Made by a program: the position numbers and the translations under genes. The notes under the pieces were generated by a model. The model did no database searches. It had not been told where the DNA came from and worked only from the letters and a program-made list of their open reading frames with translations. Source: Mycteria americana (lineage: Eukaryota > Chordata > Aves > Ciconiiformes > Ciconiidae). From it: a DNA stretch of 64,000 nucleotides. Positions within the stretch are counted from its first letter, which is position 1; the number at the start of each line of letters is the position of its first letter. Below are positions 53,301 to 64,000 of this stretch, piece after piece. Location: the NCBI RefSeq assembly GCF_035582795.1, contig NC_134379.1:1426001-1490000 (forward strand), in the 5' to 3' direction.

Positions 53301-55170
53301 GGAGACTGCGGAGCTCCTGCTGAGCTGGGGAGGTGGCGGACGGGATCACGGCGAGACAGGAGGATGCCAGGTCAGGTTTAGGTGCGGGCAGGGCTAACCC
53401 CTGGGTGCTGGCCAGGCTGCAGGCGCTGGCGGGTGAGGAGCAAGGAGAGGGAAAGGTGATGGGGGCCTGAGGAACGGCCTGGAGCGGCACGCGGGCAGGA
53501 GGCAGCTTCTCAGCATGGTTTAGTGCTTCACTAAAACGCAACGATGGAGTTCTTAAACCACGAAATAACTTGACCCGTCGTATGCAGGAGGGAAAACTTT
53601 CTCTGATAATTGCAAAAGGACTCGACGCCTCTTAAACTGGCCTCGTACGTTGGTGCAGGGGGGGATCCAGGGCCCGGGTGGGAAGGACAGTGGCAATTCC
53701 CAGCGGCAGCCAGGAGCAGGCGATCAAATCCCAGGGGAGGGCTCAGGCGGAGGCTGCGGGAAAGCCCAGGCCTGGCCTCTCCTTCTCTTTTTGATGTGAT
53801 TTGTTGCAAGAATCCGAGATACAGCAAAGGAAGTGAACAGCCTGGTGCTTCAGCCGGCCACACGCGCTGAAGAAATGGTTTGCCAGCTGTCCTGTAAGTG
53901 AAGGCCTCTTACATTTGACTTCTAAGAGGAAACGAAATGAACCATGCTTGCAGAAAAAACACATGCTTGTAATTTTGTTTGTGGCGGGATGGCGGTGATT
54001 GACAGCTAACATAATGGGAAGCAAGCAATGGGCTCAGAGGCCATAAATTAAGAAGTCAATCTAGTGAAAGCAAGCTCTAAGACACAGCGAGGGCTATAGA
54101 CAAAAGCTGTGATGCAGATTTTTTTTTTAATCTTTTTTTTTTTCTTACATGAGCTAAACCTGAGACTTCTGTCGCCCTTTGCTTCAGCACGTTATTCCAA
54201 GAGCTTCTCCGTTGCAGTAGGATTTCTAGAAACAGGACCTTCTTCTGTCACGATAGCTGCTTATTCTTGCCCACTTCAGAGGAGGGTTTTTAACATGCGC
54301 TGCCTCCCACTGCCCCCCGGGTCCGCCGAGCTCGGCAGGGCAGGATGGCTTTGGCACAGCTTCTGCGGCAAGATGCCCGCCAGCCTTGGTGGTGCCCGGG
54401 GGTCTGTGCTCTCCCATGGGTTTCTGTGTGCGCCATGGAGGGGGCTGGGCAGCGGGGCTGCCCTCGCCCATCGAGGGTCCCACTCTGCTCATTTACTCCC
54501 CAAAGGCTGACCCGTCCGATGTGTATCGCCCCGTGGCTGTCAGGCTCTTGAGTGTGGCAAAGGAAATGGGGAAATCCCCTTCTGCTGCTCCACTTCGCTC
54601 CACGCAAGCGAAGGGCAGGGAGGAGAGGGTGAAGAACCGCAGTGAAAGTGATGGCGGAGCTGGTGACCCTGGGCATCAGCTGACACGTCACGGTAGGACT
54701 GTCATCTCTGCCCATCCACTTCTCTCTCTTCCTACGCACCTCCCACGTTTTCTGGTCTTTTAAATGCATTGCCTTGAGTTCCTAACTTCAAACCACAGCG
54801 AGTATCTCCCACTACTTGGAGAAAGGCGTGTTCATGCGGGACTCAGGCCACCGTTTCCTCGAGGGTGAACGCTAACTCGGTGAGAGAGTGAAAAGGCACG
54901 GAGCGCTTCTTTCGGCCTTGTCTCTTGCTTGTAAACTTCCTGACACCATCTGAAAGTCTGCTGTTCTGCGGTGGGGCTTAGCAGCCTCCCAGCGTCGCTG
55001 CGGCGTGACCTGCTGCGCAATGCGCGACGCTTCAGTGTCCCGCGAATCCTCCAGCACCGGCTGTTCTACAGAGTGCGATGTGTTAGCGGGTTGCTGTGGA
55101 AATCTGCTCGTGTTTTAATTTGGCTACAAGTAGATGAGGGGAAAGAGACCAAACCACAATTCTGTAACAC
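50345..55170. other. GC-rich spacer between NOS2 and KSR1 with unassigned open frames
   Basis: GC content rises clearly, and open frames appear on both strands: plus 51102-51347, plus about 52136-52410, minus 52879-53541 and minus 54290-54769. The 51.1-kb frame has GC-rich third positions and ends DPNL-stop. The minus frame at 52.9-53.5 kb is Pro/Ser/Ala-rich, starts after an acceptor-like TTTTAG, and runs into an AATAAA. None shows a domain I recognise. A lineage-specific gene, a long non-coding RNA, or simple composition are all possible. Confidence 0.3.
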
Positions 55171-55174
55171 TCGC

Positions 55175-58100
55175 TTTATCCAGAGCAAAGATTTATTCAC
55201 TGAAAAGATTCCTACATACCCAGAATTCATTAGCATAGAGTGCACTCTTTTTTTTTTTTTTCTGGTTGCATAAACTAATACAGAAACTGTTGTTAATACT
55301 AACAATTTTTAATTAATTTAATAGCAATTCTGGAAGACACTCAGTTGATAGAAAATATAAAAAAAAATTTTTTACTGTACAAAGTTTACATCACATTTGA
55401 AAAGCAAACGTGTCCATTTTCACCATATTACAGACTCCATTTACATTCACTACTGACATGTGGCTTTTGTAGCAGCATTGTACAGCCAGCTTCACATTTA
55501 CAACTCTAAAGGGTACAGGCTTACCGTGCGCCACGCCCTTCCACCAGCGCAAGGAGACAGTACGTGTGACCGTGAAACAGTGCAACCTAACGACTGTCGC
55601 TTGGTTTGCAACACATTGAGGGTTGAGAGCGCTCCACTCTCTTCACAGCTCTACAACTCCACTGCTTTCGGTCGATTTCCGTGTGTCTTACACCAGCTGA
55701 TTAAAACAAAAATTATCCCAGAGACGGTAATCAGTCTCCACTTGCTGATATACCGGGTCCAGCAGGCTGGGTTTTGCTTTCGACAGCAATTTACGGGTGT
55801 TAAACACAAAACCAAGGTCAGGTTGAATTAGAATCCCGAATCTTATGCTTAAAGGCAGGGTTTGAAACCCCTCCTGCGCCCTGGACCAGCCCAGCAGGGC
55901 CATATTCCCAGCGGGCAGCACCGGGCAGTGCTCGGCTGGGAGAGATCTCCCCTGCGCATTCAGCACGCTTTCAAGCGCAGCACGAAGGGACATTGGGTTT
56001 TAGGCGAGTGGCCCTGCTGAAACAGGCGAGGAAGCCCTGCCTGAGAGCAGGGGGCAACCCAGCTCTGCGTCTGAAAGTCTGCACAGGCGGTGTTTGAATT
56101 ACACCTGCGGGCAGTCGTAGGAAGGACAAATGGCGATAGTCTTTTGGGGTTTTATTATTTTGTTTTAATCTGGCTGGTCATCCAGTGCTGGCTGTCCTTC
56201 TCCTAGCCCATCATCTTATTAGAAACAAAATTGAGACTGTATTGCTTTCCCAGCGCAGTTCTTGCACGTTTGCACAGCAGCGTCACTGCTGATGAACGGC
56301 AAGGAAACGCTGTTTGCAGGCTGGCGACTGGTTCCCACAGAGGAGTTCTGGGCGTCCCAGCTGTCGGGCCCTGTTTATGCACACAGATGGCAGAACTAAA
56401 TAGTGAGGAGCACCCCGAGGCTGCTGCCACCCTCGAACACGGAGTTAGCTGAAGGGCTGTTCAGAACTGCAGGCTACAAAGCAGCCGTTTGCCTCCAGCA
56501 GCAGCTTCTGCTCTCCTCTAAGGCAAGACGCGCAGTGAAGCCTACGGAGCGTTTCGGCCGATGGGTTCGTAATGTTACCGGTGCGAAGAAGCACGTTTCT
56601 CCTCACTTTAGGTTTGTGTTGTGCCGTTGTTATTTAAGCAGTACTTGCTGGGAAAACAACTTCTGCTTAAAACTGCTGACACACAAAATTATTGAGAGAG
56701 AACAAACAGTAGCAAGTCTTGAAGAAAACCGTGTGGTGTAGGTTAAATACACTGTGTCTTTGGAGGGGGGTTATTTGCTTTACAAAGGTGGGGGAGAGGA
56801 AGGAGCTCAAAAGAGTACCGCAATGCCGCACTTGGCTACCACCAAACCAATTTTTTCTTTCATATCTGAGACATTTAAAAAGTCATTCTATCAAAATATT
56901 TGTAAGAGACCATAACTGACTCGCACAAAGCAGGAGGGAAGCTCTTTGCTCAACCGAACTCAGGAATTCTTTTTGCCACTTAATTTTCTACAAAAGAAGT
57001 CAGCCACCTGGGAGTAGCCAAACTGAGCGCCTGTCGCCCTGCCTGCCTTGCAGAGGACTTCAGAGCTCCTCTCCCCGCCATCCTCACGTCAAACCCTTGT
57101 GATGACAGTGAAAGATGTAGAGGGGGTGTGTAACGTCCTAGTGCTGTTGGAGAAACGAAATTTGGTGATTTCCAGGGAGCCCTAATGAACTATCTCCACA
57201 AAACAAAGTAGCATAAGGACAAAAGGATCTGAGTGTTCGCTGTTTAATTAGGGTCCTCCCACTGCCCGGGCTGGCAGGAGAAGGCAGAGGAGTACGAACA
57301 GGAGGCATGAGGGAGCCTTTCTTAACACTGCTTGCAATTCATTTGCAAGGGGGATAATGCATCTGCCACCTTAAATGCAGTAATCAGATGTATCTTTATA
57401 ACCTGCATGTTACATATGGAGGGAGTAGATGGTGGTCTTAAAATCAACCTTTGCACAAGTCCTTTGCTGTTAGGTCGAGTCAGGTCCTCCAGACCTTCCT
57501 GGCTGCAAGATTTCTGTTGTTCTTAGTTTTCCCCTAAACAACTGCTTTAGTCCTAAATTTTTTAAAACGAACAGCTTGCAAACTTAAATGTGACCAGCTA
57601 TAGGAGCTGGTAACGTGTGTGTGTGGGAATGACCTTGAATCTCTTAACAAGCTCTGTGCATCAAGACCTTCTTTAATGCGTTATTTAGGGATGGCTTTCT
57701 CCCTTCTCTTGTCTCTCTCGCCTCTCCCTGCAGCTCTGGAAGATGTCTTTTCTTCTACAAATGAAACGCTGATTGGGGCAGTAAGAGTCAAGTCTGGTTG
57801 GTGAGCGTTTTACTTCCAGAAAAGCTGCTAGTTTAGGGAACTAGAACTTGTTGTGCCTCAGACTTCAAAAGAAGAATTAGGCCCCTGGGCACAGAGCTCT
57901 AACAAGTCATGGTTTTATTTTTTTAAAGGCCAGCAGGTCTTAAGCTTCCTTCGGGATTGTATGAGAACAAGCAGCTTTTATTGTGAGCTCTGTGTAGAAG
58001 AGCACTTGAGTCTCTAATGGAGGCAGCCTACACGATCAGAAACTCTCCTAGCAGAAGTAGATTTGTACTAGTGTAACTTAATTCGAGGTAACCCAGAGCT

Positions 58101-60442
58101 TGGACCCAACCCTGCTGAAACAAACCTCAGAGCTCAGTGATTGGTTTGGGCAAATCACAGTGTAACAGATTGATTTTTACCTTAATGAAAGAAAAATACA
58201 ATGTGGAACTCCAGCCCCTTGTACTAGAGGCATTGCCATTCTGAAACAAGCCGGTTCCATTTCTCTTAGGGAAAACAAATGCTTTGAAGGCAGAAGATAG
58301 CTCCTATTTACCGCAGACATGAGAAGGAACTAGAAATAGTTCTTCTTTTTTTCAGTGCTATTTGAGAATGGCTGTAGTTAAACTTGGTTCACTGTTTATT
58401 ATGTTTAAAAAAAATATAGTTCACACAAAAGTATCATGTAAACATTCTTTAAATAACTGCTGGTGCTCAGGCAGAATTCAGACTTTGCAAACAACACAGG
58501 GCTGTGAATTGATGGTCGTGCGGCTTTCAGCTGTCGCTGCACCAGTTTCATAGCTTGGAAGATTCAGTGAAGACTTCTGATGCTTTGTGTAAGTAGGCAG
58601 ACAACGTTATCACAAGACAATTACACACCATGCTATAGCTTTTGATTACTTGGTTCCAGGATTCCCAAGCCAAATCTTTCAAAACGCAGGACAACTTTGC
58701 TACTGTTAATGCTGAAAAGAGTGGGGAGGGAGAGGAGAAGGGAGGGGGAAAGAGTTATTTACTTTTAATCTTTCTTAGAAAGCTACAGTCCTATAAAAGG
58801 AACTAAAATGGGTTAGATTCTGATCTCATACAACTTCAGATCACCCAGAAAAGAGGCTTAAGTAATTAAGCAGCAAACACATGAACTTATTCATGCTAAC
58901 CTCATCAGTGGAAACATACAGCACAAATCTGATTTGCCTCAAATTGGAGAAACAGGAGGCTTTTGTAAGTACCTAAGGTGGGTAGAAGCCCGACACTTGT
59001 TTTCAGTGGGCACTTGGTTTCCTTGAGGTAGAAGGGAAGGAAAAAATGACTTACAGAATTTCCTTTTTAAGAGAAAGGGGTGTTTTGACAAGGTACATCA
59101 ATCGGCTAAAAAAAACCCCACAGGACAAACCCAAACCCATTTGCTCCTCTTTATAGACTGTAGCAAGTGCATAAAGATGTCTTTTCCTTCACCCTTAAAC
59201 CGTTAGCATAGCTAGAAACATTTTCACTTCAAAATGCCTTCCTACACACACGCACTCAGGTGACGGCAAGGCAGACAGGCCGAATATGCGAGCTCTTGCA
59301 GGAGACTTTCTGAGAGAATGAATAAGTGGGTGTATTTGTCCTCACTGAAGACAGTAGAAACCTCTCTGGTTCTTGGTGCATATTCTCCTCTGTCCCTATC
59401 CTTTCCCCTCTGAAACAAGGTATTTTTTCAAAATCATGAAAGATTGAAAGTAAAGAATTTCATTTCGGTAAAGAATGAAAAAAGACCTTTTCTAAAAAGG
59501 CACATATTTGCTGTGTTACCTGCAATTCTGCAAAGCCCCTAATGTTAAGTCGGACATTTTGCTGAACAGGGGATGTAACAGAAGCAAATCATAAAATTCA
59601 AAGCACTGGATCTGCAGGGGGAGGCGAAGGAGGAACTGAAGGGCACTCTTGCTTTCCTCGTCTTTTACCCAGCATTGTAGCTGATCCCAGCTGACCCACG
59701 TGGGCCAGTTCTGGACACCACTTGCGGCCTGGTCCCAGGTAGGCTAAGGGTCTGCAATCTGCTCCAAGCAGAGCAAGGACCATCCTTCCTTCCAGTCAAG
59801 AATTGCACCAGCTTCATCCAGCCCCTGACAAAATTGACCCTGGCTTCAACGCTGGCTCTGGTCCCAAGGGAGAACCGGCACACTCTGGCCCTTAACTCTT
59901 GATGGTTTGCAGTGCAAGTGGACTGTTCAGTCATCGGCTGTGCCTGTGAAAATGTACCCGTTGCCTTCAGTCACAAAGCCACAGTCCAGCACTGAGGACG
60001 ACAGGCATAACCTCAGACTGCAACTAGGAAACTGCACCCCTCTGCCTCGTGGGACCTGCAGGCAAGTCACGCCCGCTTCAGGAAAACCCCCAACCCGCGG
60101 GGCAGGACACACAGCACTCGCTGTTGCTTGCACCTGGTTAGTTAGCAGATCACTAGACCCCTTCCAGGAGGAAGTTACAGCCTGCCGAAATGCTTCAGAA
60201 GTGCAAGATGGCCACGTTGTTAGACAGTAACTTCTTGCGGACAGGAGTTGTTATTCAAGCTAACAGCCCACACCAAGCGGAAAAAGGCAGAAAAGGAGAA
60301 TTCGGATAAAGTGTTGATTATGTCCATGGGTTAATTTCGTGGTTTGTTTTTGCTTTTTTAAATGGAAGGTGATTGTCCAAGTTGCCGGTTAGGATACAAC
60401 ACATGGAAGCATGCAAGGTGGAGCCCGTTATTGCACCAGTAG
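55175..60442 (-). other. KSR1: KSR1 3' untranslated region (inferred, about 5.2 kb)
   Basis: Non-coding remainder of the KSR1 terminal exon, from the TAG at 60443-60445 down to the AATAAA at 55192-55197. The left end is typical of a UTR end: AT-rich with short homopolymers. Several minus-strand AATAAA (near 56150, 57915, 57980 and 58398) suggest alternative polyadenylation. The full extent is inferred; part could be intergenic if a proximal site is used. Confidence 0.5.
55192..55197 (-). terminator. KSR1: Candidate distal poly(A) signal of KSR1
   Basis: AATAAA on the minus strand (TTTATT on plus). An ATTAAA near 55318 and an AATAAA near 56150 are alternative, more proximal signals. A genomic A-run on the minus strand at about 55247-55261 could cause internal priming in cDNA libraries. 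Confidence 0.45.
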
Positions 60443-60449
60443 CTACAAC
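60443..60449 (-). CDS. KSR1: KSR1 terminal coding segment (7 nt: end of Glu codon, Leu, stop)
   Basis: On the minus strand the acceptor CTTTGTAG (after a pyrimidine run, complement of 60450-60482) is followed by G TTG TAG. Joined to the GA that ends the exon at 63632, it reads GAG TTG TAG: Glu-Leu-stop. This reproduces the ...WKSAEL C-terminus I recall for mammalian KSR1 and separates it from KSR2, whose tail is longer. Confidence 0.88.
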
Positions 60450-63400
60450 CTACAAAGAAATATGGGAGGGAAGGGAAAAAGACACCATGAGAGTTAGTTT
60501 TCAGTTATTTAAAGCAAGCCCTTGAGAACTACATATTATAAAGCTTACACCAGAACAAAGCATGGGGTTAGTGTAATGTTTCTCAAAGGATTTGTCAGAG
60601 GGGATGTGAACATGTCTTTAGTGGGTTTTGAATCTGAGCAGGTCTCTGGCTACATGGCTGCAGAGAGCCTCCCCAGTGTGACTTGAATAGAACGCAGTTT
60701 GCAGGGGATGAACAACAACTGAGCTGCCTGTACTTTCATTTCAATGAGCGCTAATTCAGCTGTCAGTGCTGATAATTAATACTGACACTTAAAGTACTTC
60801 TCCCCTATTAAATGCTTTGAGCAGAGAAAAAGTATTAATGTATGCAAATTGACATGAACCACTTGTGGGGGTGGAGGGGGGGTGTTGGTCCGTCTACCCA
60901 GGGAAAAATAATTATGGTAGCTACTACACAAGGCATCGTTCTGCAGTTCCACAAGCTGTTCAAGAATAACTCCCTATGGAAACACTAATCCAAAATAATC
61001 ACTTGGCAAATTGCTCTGGAATAGAGCATTCTCACGAACTGACTGCCCAAATGGGAAGCATTACTTCAAGTTCGTTTCCAATGTGATGTTAGAGGACAAT
61101 GCGGGAGTGTGATTGTCTGCATGGGAATGTGTGGACAGCCTGGGCGCTCAGTCTGCTCTGTGGTGTCTGGTTAGGTAAGTGAAAAGATGTCACATCAGTC
61201 ATCAGAGTTAATGATCCAACACAAGTGGATCTTATTGCATAGAGAAATGAGGGCATGAAAGTGTTGACACACAGAACCGTAGTGTTGGAATACAGTGTGT
61301 TTCTGTAGAAAGGAAAAAATATTACCAACGGACACTGCTGTATCATGCAAATCTCCTGGCAAAAGAATTGTTGTCTTCATAACATAACAGGACTTAAATA
61401 CAATGATCTTCCTTTGAGGCAAGGGAAGATTAGTTTAAAAAATATAGGAGGAAATGTCACAAGTGAAGCTGGATGACTTGAAGGAATGGATAGCGGAAAA
61501 GCACATACTCAGGGTAGCTGGGTATAGATCTGGCCAAGGCAAGCTGTGCCTAGAAATAGGGTTTGGTATGCTTTAGGCCAGAAGAGGAAAAAGAATTGTT
61601 TCTCTTAAATTATGACTGAAGGACAGATAAGAAGCAGCAATTACATGCAGGTCGCTTTTTTAGCTCAGGTTTTGTTGGTTTCTCTTTAAATTTTTATTTA
61701 AAGCTAGCCAATTGAAGTCACAAGGACTGAAGTGTAGCTGTGACAGCTCTGCTGGAGTAGTGAGCGTTCAGGGTGCAGAAAGACACCGTGCCTCCCAGCT
61801 ACGTTCCACAGCACGCAGAGGCAGTAACTGATGATGCAAAGAACAACTGCCAAATGTAAGGCGCTCTCAACCCTTTGTTGTACCTTTTTAAAACGAGTGC
61901 TGTGACTGTCTAGTGTAAGGAAAAAATACCAGACAGTTCTACTTATCCGTGAGTGAGTAGTAAGTGTTCAGTCTTTGCTGATAATAGTGTCCTTTTGTAT
62001 AAAGATGAGGCCACAGCCTTGGAGAAGTATTCCACATTTTAAAGTTGTTAGACATTGTAATGTATCGGGGATCCAGCACAAACATTAGGGAAATTGCACA
62101 AGAGACAAATGGTGAAATTTTCAACCAAAACCCCAAACAAGCCACACCCCCAAAGCACAAAATGCCGTGACAGTTGCCAGACAAGCAAACAGAAGCATTT
62201 GGTTAGGTATGATAAGGTATTGCAGGAAGATCGTGAAGGGTTATGGGAAAGAAAGGGGTAGATTAAACATCAAAAAAGGAGAAAAAAAGAGAAAATAAAT
62301 ATTAGAGGTTCAGTAGATGAAAATAAAAACTGAGCAAAGTACGTGGTAAATGGGCACTGCTCACAAACATGTCTGATCTCCCCCAGGCTTTAAGAAAAAG
62401 CACTGAGGGTCACCAAAATGTAACCTTGTGCCTAACAGAAACTCTAAGTGCGTTCCTGAAACGGGGCTGGCTGCCTTTCACTGGGGCTTGCAGGCCCAGC
62501 CTGTTAACCCAAGGCCATCGGAGCTACTCAGGGTAACAGCGGTTGGCGGTGGAGATCAGACAACTGACATAAAACTGGTCTGGGGTGGGGGGTTCAGTCT
62601 CTTGGCTCCAGAAGTTGTATCTGCTTTGCTTCCGCTTGACTTGAGTAGAAGCGGAACTGGGAACCATCCTTCTCTGCGAGTGACAGGTTATTCGTGAGAA
62701 GGGAGGCTGAAAGTTTTAGGCCGTGTGGCTTTATGCTAATCCAGTCTGAACTGGAATGAGTTTTATAGTCTGGTCTGTCATAACAGATGTCATGTGATGT
62801 ACAGTCAGGTGTTCTGAGGGGCCTCTTCCAGTTTTGACAGTTTACAGATGCTTGATTGTATGAGACCTTTCATCCCCAATTGCAACACAGAAACTGACTT
62901 TGAAAGTATCACAATCTGACAAGGGTTTATGCTGACTTCTCATGATTTATCTTTCCTTGATCCAGATCTTGGCATAATTCCAAGTTAGAGATTCAGTTCA
63001 AACATTGCAGCTCGTTCCTAGCTGTCAGTTTATTGCATCTTCAGGATTTCTAAATCACTCAACACATGATTACCACCTACTTTGTTTTTCCCCTAGAAGT
63101 CAATTATTCTGAGTCAGGACTAATGCTGCATTTCTTTATCTGCCCGTGCAAATTGGGCACTCTTCCATAAAGAGGAGGAGGGGGGTGGACTTTTTTTCTA
63201 CATGCTCCTTAAGGAAGGCTACGAACTTAGGACTCTTCCAAAATTTGACAGTTCAGTTTCAAAGGGAAACGGTGGCACATTCTTTGATCCTTCCCTTCCT
63301 CAGTCAGTACCAGCCATAATAGGGGGAATTCTAAACCACTCTGGGGTCAGTGTGGGCCCTTTCCAATACTGTTGGTAGACACTCTCTGAAACCATAAACC

Positions 63401-63631
63401 TGGCTGAGTAATCTACTGAAGGAGGGAGGTGAATGTTAAAGTAGGAAATTAACTGTCTGAAACACGCAAGTTTAATTGCATAATTTCCTAGTAACTAGAA
63501 AAGCAGAACAGCACACTGCTACTCTCCCATCAGAGGTTTGACAGCCCCCAGGAAGGCAAAATAAAGCACAGAAATAATCAGTTAGCAAATTCTGAGCGGC
63601 ATAAATGTTCTTAACAGCAGCAAATACTCAC
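60450..63631 (-). other. KSR1: Last KSR1 intron
   Basis: The intron runs from the donor GTGAGT (complement of 63626-63631) to the acceptor at 60450-60451. Contents are mixed AT-rich DNA with a small G-rich run near 60870. I see no repeat family that I can name. Confidence 0.8.
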
Positions 63632-63765
63632 TCAGCAGACTTCCAGAAATGCCCTGGGTGGGAGAGCCGACGATTCAATTTTGGCAGTTTTTCAAGCATA
63701 TCCATGAGGACAGTGAAGCTAGGTCTCTCACTGAGATCAAATGACCAGCATGCTGAGAGAATTTC
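63632..63765 (-). CDS. KSR1: KSR1 penultimate exon: end of the pseudokinase domain
   Basis: 134 nt encode 44 residues plus two bases of the next codon, from [17 protein letters not shown] through [15 protein letters not shown] to GHFWKSA. The acceptor TTGCAG ends at 63766 and the donor GTGAGT starts at 63631. CW...RPSF is kinase subdomain XI, and the Arg makes the conserved salt bridge of the C-lobe. KSR1 is a scaffold that brings RAF and MEK together at the membrane and allosterically activates RAF; it has little or no catalytic activity itself. The rest of the gene lies to the right of the window. Confidence 0.95.
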
Positions 63766-64000
63766 CTGCAACGGATATTTGTGGCTTATTATCTCCACTT
63801 AGTTCACAGGTCATCTGTGCAAACCAAGCAACTGATAGAGCACTGTGATTTGTGCGAGCCAAGCCAGAGACACTGTTTAATAGAGGTCTTGGACATTCTT
63901 ATAATCACACAGTATCCTGCGTACCAGTGGGTGTCCACTTCTATATGACAGTTATGGGCAGAGGCTTAGTATCTAACCTCGGGTCCTATTCTAATCGGTT
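63766..64000 (-). other. KSR1: KSR1 intron, partial
   Basis: Intronic DNA upstream of the penultimate KSR1 exon, cut by the end of the window. No further exon is visible. Confidence 0.75.

Noticed and set aside
54290..54769. 159-codon minus-strand frame in GC-rich DNA
   Set aside because: Composition-driven, with an open frame also on the plus strand at the same place; no motif. Kept only as part of the unassigned GC-rich block.

Overview
This is vertebrate nuclear DNA, almost certainly from a bird and probably a neoavian rather than a chicken. The evidence is intron-split genes with GT-AG junctions, a long CR1 LINE, and solo retroviral LTRs of the TGTCCTGG...CCACGACA type that is common in neoavian genomes. 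Three genes can be read at codon level, and they keep the neighbourhood known from amniotes (KSR1, NOS2, LYRM9).

Layout. 1-4.85 kb: the three coding exons and 3'UTR of LYRM9 (+ strand, 78 codons), with a solo LTR in the upstream non-coding part. 4.85-26.4 kb: AT-rich spacer holding a 5'-truncated CR1 (8.4-10.9 kb), a second solo LTR next to a short CR1 3' fragment (15.9-16.9 kb), and one copy of an exact 119-bp repeat whose partner lies in LYRM9 intron 2. 26.4-47.8 kb: a complete inducible nitric oxide synthase gene, NOS2 (+ strand). It has a compact NF-kB/octamer/TATA promoter, a non-coding first exon and 26 coding exons that join without any frame break into 1158 codons, followed by a 3'UTR with AU-rich elements. 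47.8-55.2 kb: spacer that becomes GC-rich, with several coding-like stretches I could not assign. 55.2-64 kb: the 3' end of KSR1 (- strand): the last substantial kinase-domain exon, and a terminal exon with 7 coding bases followed by about 5.2 kb of inferred 3'UTR.

Function. The window is centred on NOS2, the high-output NO synthase of activated macrophages. NOS2 has every expected cofactor and catalytic motif: zinc CxxxxC, haem-ligand Cys, substrate Glu, calmodulin helix, FMN, FAD and NADPH sites. LYRM9 is a small LYR-motif protein, predicted mitochondrial. KSR1 is a pseudokinase scaffold of the RAF-MEK-ERK pathway. The three are neighbours by conserved synteny and do not form an operon. NOS2 and KSR1 converge, with 3' ends about 7.4 kb apart. 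I saw no galectin-9-like coding exon in that gap, although mammals carry LGALS9 there.

I found no evidence of an undescribed multi-gene system. The most unusual signals are two recent-looking short duplications (119 bp exact; 131 bp with one mismatch), the split-codon KSR1 terminal exon, a pyrimidine tract just inside NOS2 intron 1, a short tandem array that copies a NOS2 splice donor, and the unassigned GC-rich block at 50-54.8 kb.
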